Of a DNA stretch of 64,000 nt, positions 12,101 to 24,100 are shown one piece after another. The notes beneath the pieces are model-generated. The model did not search any database, was not told the origin of the DNA, and saw only the letters and a program-made list of their open reading frames with translations. The position numbers and the translations under genes are program-made. The DNA is from Formicarius rufipectus. Its lineage: Eukaryota > Chordata > Aves > Passeriformes > Formicariidae. The number at the start of each line of letters is the position of its first letter. Positions within the stretch are counted from its first letter, which is position 1. The stretch lies in contig VXAU01001873.1 in assembly GCA_013399695.1 (NCBI GenBank), positions 247,357 to 311,356 on the forward strand. Direction: 5' to 3'.

Positions 12101-15100
12101 AAATATGATTTCATAACACAATTTAGTACTTTAAATTTCTTGGATTGACATTGATAAAGAGAAAGCAAGTCTGTATAACACTTTACATACCTGGTTGAAA
12201 AGGTGTTCCAGACAGCCATGAATTTTGTCTTGCTTGTCTAAAGGAATCCTCATATCATTGGGAAGCTCATCTCCTAATAAAGGAGAGATGAAAAGCTTTA
12301 ACTTTCAAACATAATCTGTGATGAGGCCACAGATCACACAGGCATACTTCACACTTGTGGGTGAACAATGATTGCTGCTTTATCTCCAACTCTTAGATCA
12401 AAATACTCATTATTTTCATATAATGCATCTGTCCAATAACTAAAGAAACTTATCTCTGCCTAATACCTCTCCCATGTTCCAAATTTACAGTGGTTTATCA
12501 GAAAAAGGCAAATCTCTATGTTCTTGTTATTAGTTTTGAAGAAGCCACATTTGGAACTTAATTATGCGAGTGCTTATAAGCAGCAAAGACTTACCAGCTC
12601 TGCTGAGTGGTCCAGCATGAGAAGGATTCCTGTGGCCTGGGCACACACTCACCTGAGCCCACCTCATCCCTGCCCAGGTGATGCTGTGCCCCTGCCCACA
12701 CTCACTTGAGCCCACCTCGTCCCTGCCCAGGTGATGCTGTGCCCCTGCCCACACTCACCTGAGCCCATCTCATCACTGCCCAGGTACGAGCTGTTGCTCC
12801 TCACGCTGGTGTAGGACAGCACCGAATCCCGGTTGCTGTTGCACTCACTACAAAGAAAAGCAAGGAGGGGATGAACAAAAGCTGTGCCCACCCCCAGCCC
12901 CGGACACACTGGCATTCTGGCTTCATTAGCACTCTCTCCGCCCCCCTCCCCCCCAGCCTAATTCTGTTCCACATATGCAAATGAAGCACTAATGACACGC
13001 AGAAGAGCCATTAAGCAAGGCCGCTGGGGCCGGAGTACCACGGGCTGGCTTTTCCTGGTTGTAGTGCCCATGGCATGCCCGATGCATCGCCCTGGTCCCA
13101 TAAATAATGCAGATGGGTGCAGCACCCTGGGCCGGGTCACCCCAGAAAACCTGCTCTGCGGGCATCGAGCAGGGGACAAATCAAATCTGTGAGACTGGAT
13201 CGCCACTAAATTCAACATCTTCTACCAATTCACAGGATGTTACAGCATCCGAATCCAGCATTTTGTGAAGTTGCAGTAGCACAGTTGCTGGAGATGGGAG
13301 AGGAAGTTTAAGGAATCTGTGCCATCAGAGCATCAGATTCTCAACCTATCTCAGAAAGCAGAGGAGTCATGACAGTCAACTTCATCTTGGCTCATGCAGA
13401 CCTGGAAAATTCTAGTGTGAATCTCCTTTCTTTAACATCCACATTACACTAGCTGTAAATTAATAAAAGTAATCAAAAAGGCTATGGATCTCAGGCTGTC
13501 CCCTTCCAATAAAATGACATAAGTTTTAATAGTACAAGCACAAAAGAAAATTTAAAAAATTCTTCACCCTGTCTCTTCCCCCAATTTTATTTTAGACTGA
13601 CATAAAGGAAAAATGTAAGAGAAACTGAAAGAATACTAATTGGGGTTCTTGGTATCATTCATTAAATCTAGTATCAAAGAAATCTGTTTTTTCTCAAGAA
13701 GATAATATTTATGGCAACTACTGTGCAGCACAAACCCTTATGAATTACACTCCAAATGATCCCAGAGAAAGCAGCATGACTAATGCAAAGCAGGTATTTT
13801 TCTTATCTGTAGTTTGCTTGGGTTTGTAGTTCCTCAATAGTTTTTCAAATCAAAACCCACCAAAGGACATTTTATTGCCCCTTGAGTAACTATTAGCTGT
13901 AATATATGCTTAATTCTCTGCCTCTGTCTAATAAAGGTAAGACAGAATGTTTCTCATCATATATTTATATGTAGGCTTTTGGAGCAAGTGATAAACCCAC
14001 AGAAGCTGTTTGTGCTGTCACTTTGTCACCCAAAATAGATTAACCTCAATTATAGAAATTTAAACTAAATAGGGATGCTTATTAACAGTGAAAGAAACAC
14101 AGCACATTTCACTCTGAGAGCCTCAGAGCACATGTGCAGATTGAAGTCTCACCCAAAACAGATGCCCCAGATCTCAGCACTGGAAGTGCTCCTTGTTTCT
14201 TTCACCATCATCATCATGGCCAGACTTCGCGAACGAAGATTTGGGAGGGCTCTGCCCATGTGGAGTGGGTGAATCCCTCAAGCCTGCGCAGTGGATTTTT
14301 TAGGTGAGGCACAGCGTGTGCAGAACTGGCCCCACCCTTTACTCCTGAGGTTCATCTGCCAGGGCCCAGCAAGCTTGGACAGTGACAGCGAGGTCCTCAG
14401 GATGTAGGTTTGGTTAGAGTATCCTTCTCTTAGATGGATGGCCTGACAGGGCTGAGCGAGCTCCATCTGCCCGGGTCTGGAGGTAGAGTTGTCCTCCTCC
14501 CAGGATGGTTGCTGGGCGGCTGACGAGCCCATCTTGCCCGAGGACACACTTTGTCTGACCCTCCAGTTGAGACCTGACCAGCACGGGAGACCCTACCGGA
14601 GGCATAAACCACCACCAGCATAGCTCACAGCCTCCTAAGGGCACACAAGCTTCTCCCCCATGACAACGGGGTGTCCGTGGAGAGGAAGATGGTAATAAGA
14701 CGGCAATAAGAAGGCAATAAGCCGACATGGTGGTTTTTACCTGGTGTCCTCCCAAACCTCCAGGCCCCCCCCTTTCACAGAGGGAAAGGAGAAAAGGCAA
14801 AAAACAGCTGAGAAATAATGGCAAAACAAACCCAGAGTAGCTAAGTAGTTATATTACTAACAAGAGAAGAACTAAAACTAAAGGTCATGTTTCTTTACTG
14901 ACTTATTTCCTGTCCTTTGAGACAATCACCATTGAACTGGACAAGACCATAAGCAATCATTCTTCTTGGCCCTGTCCTGAGCAAGAGATCTGACTGTGCA
15001 GGCTCCAGGGACAGCTTCCAACACAAACTGTTCCACTTCTGCCAGTTCTGCAGCCCTGAATGGATGGAACTATTGCTACTGGAACCAGTGCCCAACAACA

Positions 15101-18100
15101 GCAAGTAAAGCACCACGACTGCAGTAAGGAATTTTCAAAGCCCCATCATTCATTCAGGTCCCTGTGATGGCCCCAGCTTTAGGGCCTTACTACAAATGTA
15201 AAAATGGCCTGTTAAACTGCAGTGGTCAGACATGGCTACAACTTGTTATTCTATTTCTACTGTAGCTGAGTTTCCAAATGTTTCCTCCCAAAAAAGACAG
15301 ATTTGAGTGTGTGAGGTTTCCTTTGGTAGTAAATATCCATGGAAAACCAGCACTCAGTTGTGTCCATTTTGAGACACCTGAATAACAATATGTACTTTTG
15401 GTTTCAAAGGCCCATTAAAAATAGGAAAACTCAATGTCCATTTCTGTTTCTCAGTGTCTTAGATTTTTGGGAAAATTGGTTGCAGAACCGAATGGAAACA
15501 TCCCCTCACAACAGCACCTAAGACCAAGCAGTCTGCAAACTCGGCTGGGCTTCTGTAGTTTCTAGCTATAAGATACAGAAAGTCATACTAGACCTGTTTA
15601 TTTAATTTTATTCAGTGTTCCAGAAGCTTTAGTGTTTTGGCATTGTTTCAGGGGGAGTTTTTTTACTGTGTATGTCATCATGGTAATAAATGTAATGATA
15701 GTGAATACGTAGTGAATAGTAGATAATGGACTGACTGGAAAACAACCTGCTTGTTGGATCCATGAATTAGAACTTTGAAACACTTTACTAGTAAGCAAGA
15801 AGTGGTACAATCTTCAGACTAACCTGTAGGAGTCTCTGTAACTTGTTGTGTCATGTCCAGAGTCTTCCTGGTCCTCCTCAGAAACTTTGAAACAGACCTT
15901 CTTGATTCCACCATGCTCAGCTTTGTCAGGATCACTCTCTTCTGTTCCAAGGGAAGGTGGAGATGTCTCCTCAGCGGATGGTGGCTCACAGACACCACCT
16001 TCTGTAGGTTCTGTTATGGTGGACAAAAGTCTGCAGAAGTAGAACACACAGCATTCAGTCTCAGGAATGACGGATCGTGACCAAGGCTAAATCCAGCTTT
16101 GTGAAATCACAAGCCACCTTGTGAGCACTTTGGATAGACTACACAGACTACTTCCTACTGATCTAAACCTACTCTGTCAGCTATTCCCCCTTGTCCCCCC
16201 TGTCCTTCCAAATAGTCCCTTCTCCATCTTTCATCTTGGCTCCCTTCAGGTACTGGAAGGCTGCAGTTAGGTCACCTCAGAGTCTTCTCTTCTCCAGACT
16301 TAACAGTCCTAATTCTCCCAGCCTTTCCTCACAGCAGAGCTGCTCCACCACTCTGATCATCTTGATGCCTCCTCTGGACTTGCTCCAGCAGCTGTGCTGG
16401 GCCTCCAGCAGCTCTGCAGGTGGGGTCTCACCTAAGCAGGGCAGAATCACCCCCTCACCTGCTGCCCATGCTGTGGGATCAGGACACCACTGGCTTTCTG
16501 GGCTGCTGCTGTACACTGATGGCCCACGTCAAGGCTCTCATCCACCAGCACCCCTAAGTCCTTCTTGGCAGGACTGCTCTCAAATCCTTCATTCCCCAGC
16601 CTGCATTGCCCCAACCCATGTGCAGCACCTTCTTGCTAAACCCTTCCCAGGAATCTCAGTTCCCAAAAGGCCCTGTTCCCTACAGGTACCCTACCTCCAT
16701 AAAGTGTAGCTGAATCACCGTACCCATGGTGGCCTGAATGTCCTCACTTCATTCCTCCAAGGCGATGGGTTTCTCCTCTGGGCAGTGCCTTAGCTCACTG
16801 GTTCTACCCAGCAGCTGCCACCCTCGCTCAAACACAACTGAGCTTTTGATGCTTGTGCTGCTTTGGGCTGGGTAGTGTTCATTTCCTTCCCAGTGGCTGC
16901 TGTGGGGCTGTGTTTGGGTTTGTGCTGAACACAGGGTTGATAATAGAGATGTTTTTGCTATTGCTGAACTTGCCCAGGGCCAAGGCCTTTCCTGCCCCTT
17001 GTATGGCCACGTTGAGGAGGGGGCTGGAGCTGTGTGGGACCCTAGGAGGGGATACAGCCAGGACAGGTGACCCCAACTGCTCCAAGGGATATTCCAGACC
17101 ATATGGCCTCATGCTGAGGATGTAAAGTGGGAGGAAGAAGGAGGAAGGGGGGATGTTTGGAGTGATGGTGTTTGCCTTACCAAGTCACAGTTACATGGGA
17201 TGGGGGGGGCCCTGCTCTCCTGGAGGTGCTGAACACCTGCTGTCTATGGGAAGCAGGGAAGAAATTCCCAGGTTTGATTGGCTTGTGTAGATGGTTTTTG
17301 CTTCACGTGTTGAAGCACCTTCTTCTCCACCTATGCATTTGCTCACTTCTACTCTTCCAACTCTCTCCCCAGTCCTGCTGGGGGAGACTGATCTGCTGGC
17401 TGGTGTCAGATCACGAGAGTGCACGATGGGCTGTTCATTACTGGGATTGATGGCCGTGGCTGGAATTGGCTTAGGGTATCCTATGGCCTCCTCCCACACA
17501 GGTCCCTCCTGCAGCCCTGGCCACCAAAGCCTTGCCTGTTACGCACAATATACAGACACGCTCCTCACTCTTTTGTTACTGCTACCAGGAGACCCATGGT
17601 GAGAAAGAGAGAAAGAAAAAGATAAAAATAGGAAAGAAAATCATAGGTGCCATAGAGAAACCTGCCTGAAATCACAAGTTTTGCTTAGTCTGTCTTATGA
17701 TAGACAAAACCTCAATGTCTAGATGGCATTCTAAAACTGCCCTTAATATCAAACAGATTTTTATTTTGGAATATATAGTAAGTAAAACAGATAAGACTTT
17801 TAGGAGCAAAGGACAATACATACACTGGTGGATGTACATGGGAGTAGATTTGACCCAGCCAGCAAGGAGCTGTCGCAGAGTCACAGAATATTTGGAGTTG
17901 GAAGGGACACACTGGGATGATCATGCAAAGGCAGGAGTGAGTAGGTGAGGAAAGAGGCTAACAGTTGGGGCCTACAGCACAACGTGTTTTCTGAGGTTAA
18001 TGCCTCAATGTTATCAGAATTTCTCTCTCCAGGATTCTGTACTCACTTATTTATCTGAATGACATATTGCTTCATTTCCTTCACTGCAATGTCAAGTTTG

Positions 18101-21100
18101 TTAAAAAGGTGCAAGTATGAGTCCTGCATCTCCCAATCTTCCTGTTTCAGCAGAAAACTGAGTCCCCTTTCTTCCTGAATTGCTCTTCCATTCTGCTGGA
18201 CAAAGCTACCATCAGGATCCCCATCTTCGGGGGTCAGACATCTCCAGGATGGTGCAGCCATAGTGGTGATGCAATGTTGAGTATATGACACTGGATTTAA
18301 GGTACCTACTAAACATCAAAGGATCTGGTTAGTGTGGCTCTCATGACTTTCCCCATTCAGTCCCACTGATGCTAATTTAGGATAGGTGGAATTTTAACAG
18401 GAAAAAATAAAACTTCACTGAACTATTTCATATAATTACATTCTATGACAAAAATATTCTAGGGGGAAAAAAGTATTGTTGTTTTTTTTCCTGGCACGTG
18501 AACTAGATGTTTTGAATTTACTGCAGTTCAGAAACAGGTTAAGTTATTGAAGCAAACACAGCAACTGTGCACACATATGCTCATACGGACAACATGGAAA
18601 GTATCTAAAAGCATTTGGTGAAAGTTAACTTGGGCTCCAGGAGTCTGTATTATTATTCCAGCTCTACAAACATTTACACACACACTTATATAAAAAAACA
18701 GGATTAGGTCCTTGCAGAAGATAAATTAATTCTTATTCATTTAGAAATGCTGACAGTTTTGGTGTGGTACTTTCCTAACCACCTTAGCTCGCATTAAAAA
18801 TACTATGGGATTTAATATTTATTATCTCTGAGCATCTTTATTGGCCTCAATTTGAAAAGTCAGTGCCATTGTTCAGAAGATTGGTTAGTCTACACTTTCC
18901 TCTTTCAAACATTCCGGCACTCTGACTTTCATGAGGAAATGAATCAGAAGCACATCAGGTAAGATCATGATAAAGTAGTGCTGGAATCCAATGAACCACG
19001 TTGTAGGACAGAAAATGGATCCCCTGATAGAGTGAGACTTCCAGCTGCAATACATGGAATTTATTTAGCAATGACAAAAGAAACCAGCACTACAATGTGA
19101 TTGACTCCTGCTGTTCCCTGAATGCAGCCTCTCATCAGCACTGGTATTCTGGGGCACTTTTAGTCCCAAAGTCGCCTGTGTAAGGGCAGCAGTGCTCCAG
19201 GGCACTGGATTATTTTTAGATGCCCACCTGCTTAGCAAGTAAAAACAATCTGATCTGAAGCGCCTCTGTGCTCAAGGTCATTACTATTTTACAACAGGAG
19301 GAGGCTGTCATGTTAAAGAAGAATAAAAGGTACTGGCAAGACTATGTTTCCTTGGTACTTACTTTGACCTCACTGAGCAGTGGAAAACCACAACTTTTTA
19401 TGCAGATAAAACATGTATTATTTGAAAGTTAATCATCACCTTGTTCTGGATCAAGACCGATAATAGAAGGTTTCCGTCCAATGCGAATGCTGAACGACCT
19501 CCCTGCTGAGGTAGTGTTCTTGGGGTATGACACCTCCATGAGGTTCATGTGGCAGTTGGTGGGGCAGAAATCCATGCTGCTCAGAGAATGTGCTTCCGGG
19601 ATGGCTTGTTTGAAGGCTGGGCTCACCTTTTTTTTCAATTCATCTGCAAACTGGGAGAAAAGCAGGTCTGTGCTACTTCATTTTCTAAAAACTAGGATGC
19701 AATACAGACAATCCTTTTGTCTTCCTGCTTCCTATTCTAGAAACCCAGATTTCTGCTGCAGCTGGAATAGCACATTCAGAGAAACGCTCATAAACCAACA
19801 AATGAAAGCAATTAACTATACCTTCTAGCACACCCTTTTCAAACAGCTTGGGTAATTGGATAAAAAAAACACTCATACTTTGTTTACATTATGATACACT
19901 GTACTTACATTCATGTTAAATAAGACAGAGATCATTCTGTTGTTGTATTGATTCATTAATACGGTGGCAATGAACCTGTAATAATATGTTATAACCCACA
20001 GCTCTGACAAGGAGAAAGGAGTGATTTACAGACAAGGTCTTTTTTACTCAAAACTTGCAATTTCAGTAACTTGCAGAGCTGTTTTCATGCCTCCAGGACA
20101 CCCACCTCAGAAGCTGTTTTGATTCATTAATTTAGAATACTAAGACTCATTTATCACAATGAAGAATTGTCTTGAGCCTTCACCCATAACTACTAGCATT
20201 GTACCTCTTGGTAGTTCATGATCCTCTTGCTAATGCTTTCCAGCTTAGTGTCACAGATCTGCCGGAATTCATACTGGGGCATGGTGGCCACAGCACTGCT
20301 TAGGGATATGAGTCTCTTGCAATTCCTTACGAAGTGATTGTCCTCTGCAACAAAGGCCTCTAAAATCTGAACAAAAAGACAGGGTATCAATGATAGGAGA
20401 CTTGAAAGTGAGAGAAAATACCATTTTCTTCTACCCAGTGAGTAGCAAACCCCCATGGTTGAATAAAGCTGCCTTCAAAACAAGACGCTGCTATTACTGA
20501 CTGAGAACCCCTGTTGTGTCTAATCCCCCGAGTCAAAAAACAGTCCTCAGAAAATGTCAGAGTAATGGAAGTGGATCAAAATAACACTGTCCAAGTTACC
20601 TGTTCTGGCATACTTTTGTGGAACACCACAATAATATTACTGAGATGTGACAGAAACATTCACTCTGAGCTCATTTTTGTCAGAGATGACCAGGACACTC
20701 AGTGCTCTGCTGCCTTCTTAGAGCAGCGGTTCTCCTCGATAACTTTTGCAACCCATCTGGACTGTCAGGTGGGAAAAAGCTGCTTGATTTTCTTCCAAGC
20801 TAAAGCAAATGACTGCCCCAAAAGATCAATATTTAGTATCACAGATGTGGTGGTTTCATTTTTAGGCTTTTCTGGGAGACAGACTACACGGTTTGCTGTA
20901 TCCAAATGAAGTATTCCATCCCATTTTACATCAGCTTAGATATAAGAAGGGATAGACGGAAGTTTTGATTCAGTCCTTTTCCGGTGGTGAAGGGCATCGG
21001 TTGGGGACCTGCTGTCTCTTTGGGGAGAGCTGCATGTCTCTCTCTGGGAAGTAGACCTTGTTTACTTGTTCTTTATTGTTTGTGTGTGTGCATATAGTAA

Positions 21101-24100
21101 TATTACGTTCCTTTCTTTTCTCTCTCTCTCTCTAAATATATATATATTTGTATAAATTCATACTGCTTCAGTAGTATTAGAATCCACTTTTCACCTAGTG
21201 TGGTTTCTTTTTTTCCCCCCTTTTCCCCCTGCGGTTGCGGGGGGGGAGCGGAGCTGTTGTTTTGGGGCCTTTGGATATTTGCCTTTGGCCAGGGATAAAC
21301 TACTACAACAGAGAGTATGTTTCCAGGCAGATAAAAGGGAGAATTCTACAGCCGAGGGCTCCCCTCCCTCTGCCTCAACAGCTGAAGTTCTAGAAGCATT
21401 TGCTGACCTGCTCATACCAACTGAGCTGCTGTAACTTGGTGCATTCTAATGAACAAAACTCCAAGCAGGGCTGACTACCACGTGTGACCTCATCCAAAGA
21501 GCCAGGCCCACACCAGCTGATAGTAAGCTGCATTATTGGCTTCCCATTCTGGTTAGGAATGAAGCTGGCCATGTATGTTTTCTGGTACCTTTGCAGCGAG
21601 ATTGAAGCAGCCTTTTGGTTCTACAATTTTCTCCAGGACAAAGGATTTGATTCCAGCACTGCTGACATATTCATACACCACTCCGTGCTCCAGGTGGGTG
21701 TTATCCACAGTCAGGCTGATGAGAGGAGTTTCCTCCCCTGTGACCAGCGGAGAGCTGATGGTCTGTGGTGTCCGGGCTAGAACAGAAATAAGTCCTTAGA
21801 GGTGTCAGGCAGCACACGTGAACACAGGACTGCCCAGGGAAGAGAAACCTGCTGAGAAGAACTATTGAATGCAAAGACACAATCTTTGGCTCAAGCAGTG
21901 TCTGATCTACCTACTGCTGGAGACTGGGCGAATATTCTGAGGAAGACATTTACTCTTGGCCACTAATGAAGACAGTGAGAGAGGTTTAGATAACGCACAT
22001 GCTCCAATCCCCGTTCTGATGTTCTTCTACACTCACAGTGGACACACATCCCTGCTCAGGACATTACTTCTAGTTCTGTTCACAGACCCGAGCAGGAGCT
22101 TTCAAAAGGAAGTGAATCTGTTAATCTCCAAGTCCTGCTGTTTGCAGTGACCCTCTGGAAGACTGAGATGCCAGGGCAGGGATGGGGTGAGGAGATGTCT
22201 TACATACAGTAATGCTCTTGTCACTAGAGAACAGACTCAAGTTACAGTAAAACTGAGATTTGCCAGAGAACTGTTCACATGCCTCTATGAGGGCACTCCT
22301 CCAGCTTTTCCACCATGGAGCTGCATTTTTGGACCATAAGATTACCAGGTTCACCAAACCTTAGATAAGATCCACAGATGTGCATCTGTTCCTGGAGAAG
22401 TTGTCAGTGGCATTCAGAGAGTCCAGGTTCAGTCCTTTGAATTAAATCTCATTTTAGTATTATCCCTTAACATCTACTTTTCCGAAAAAGCTCTCAACAC
22501 GAAAGTAACGCTGTTTCTTATGAGCTACACTGTCATAAGTCGGAGGAAGTAGACCCACACCTTTTGCTGACATGGTAGCATGCCGTGCTCCAGATCAAAA
22601 CAATTTAATATCTTAATCTTTAATCTAAAGTAACAGAAAATATAGATTATTCTAGGTGGAGCTACTTGCAGACCTTCCCTCTTCATCAGCTACTGCCCAC
22701 AAATTCCTGGTTTGCAGGGGCTACCAAAATACTCTAAAAACATTGAGCCTTTTCTTTCCTGAGACTGGCTCTCTTGTAAAGAACCATCACATGGACATGA
22801 TTTCTATGTGTACCTTCCCCTGAACAAACTGCAGCACGTGAGTACTTCCTCTGGCAGACTTCATTTTATTACAAAGCTTTCCTAAGAGAAGATACATCCT
22901 ACACTATTACACCTTACTATTTCTTTTGCGGTTTTCCTTCTGGAATCCCCTGAATTGTCCCTAGATCTCCTTTCCTCATGAGAATCTTTACCTGATTCCT
23001 GTGGGCTGTTTTGGAGGGGATCCAATTCTGCAGCAACTTCTAGTGCAGGGCGGTCTTTGGTGGAGCCAGTGTGGCTGCCATTCACATATGCAGGGGATGC
23101 TTCTTGCTGAACTCTGTCCTCTTCAGCATCTTCATGTGTTCTGTACACCCACTGGTACAATCCCTTTCAAGAGATACAGGCTTCAGCTATGATGTCACTA
23201 AGAATGTCCAGCCTCTACATACTTGGACTCCAAAGGCGAATCCAGCTATCAGTTTTGTGTCTTCTAAGTTGCCTGAAATATCAGCATCCCCCCAGCTTTT
23301 CTGGGAATTTTAGAGAACATAAAATCCAGATCAATATCTGTGTGAACTTCTAGTGCTAGCAATCGTTGGTAACTTCCTGTACTGTGTGCAGTGTGTGCAT
23401 GAACTCATTTGCACAGTATCTGTAAGTGGTTTGCAACTATAGGCAACTGCAACCAAGTCCCTCAGCAGGACCCTTGGGTGGGAGGAAATGAGTCAAAAGA
23501 CAGGTGTAGACATTCTTTTCCTGAATACTTAGTGAACATAAAAGCATAGGAGAAAAAGGGAGGGCAGAAGAAGGGCAGGAAGTAATGTACTGCCTTTGAG
23601 ATTTTGCCTTCATACCAGTGCTTCCTGTTGCCTGGTCCTGTAGGCTGTGAAGTGCTCCAGAACTTCCGTATAATTTCCATGTGTTGCATTATTCCCATTA
23701 ACTTTCAAAATGCACTGCCCTGGATGAAGGCCTGCAGCTGCAGCCTCAGAGCCTAAAAAACAACAGGAGAGAAGTCAGATAGAAATGCCATCTGCCTATG
23801 GAAGAGAACACTGGCAAGTTTGCAAAGGATTTCTGGTTAAAAGGAGCAAGAAGAGCTGGGTGAACACGGTGCTGCCTTTGCTAAGAAGTCCTTATTCCAA
23901 GAGGTTTGTGTTGATCCTTCATGTTTTCAGTAATACTGGGAAAAAAAAAAAACAACTCACAGATCTAAATGCATTTGTACTAGAAATCATCGGGGATTCT
24001 TTTCATCATCAGTTCTCTTTTAGCCTTATGACTACATTAGCTGAGGTCTTGCTTCAACCTAAACTCTTATATTTGTTCCAGCTTCTTGCACTTGAAAGGT

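Larger units (their letters stand above)
6230..12190 (-). other. PREX1: Introns between w23 and w28
   Basis: Intervals 6230-7244, 7463-9151, 9194-9842, 9972-11588 and 11680-12190. They contain a short (TG)n tract at about 7538-7552 and short A-runs. I recognise no transposon, second gene or RNA gene. Confidence 0.65.
12848..15823 (-). other. PREX1: Intron between w21 and w22
   Basis: 2,976 bp. Next to w22 is a GC-rich block (about 12880-13200) with an ATGCAAAT octamer at 12975-12982. An unclassified GC-rich insert lies at about 14215-14775. The rest is AT-rich and featureless. Confidence 0.65.
16031..18046 (-). other. PREX1: Intron between w20 and w21, transposon-rich
   Basis: 2,016 bp. In plus-strand order it holds a CR1 fragment (16150-16660), an avian ERV LTR (16745-17420) and a small CR1 3'-end fragment (17879-17925). 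An A/G-rich tract lies at about 17597-17640. Confidence 0.75.

Noticed and set aside
12664..12758. Coding extension of exon w22 through the repeat
   Set aside because: The frame stays open, but conserved P-Rex1 sequence resumes at w23 only if the native donor is used.
14414..14824. Minus-strand open frame of 136 codons
   Set aside because: It lies in the GC-rich unclassified insert, where few stop codons are expected, and shows no homology I recognise.
16191..16709. Plus-strand open frame of 172 codons
   Set aside because: It runs through the reverse strand of a CR1 LINE fragment.
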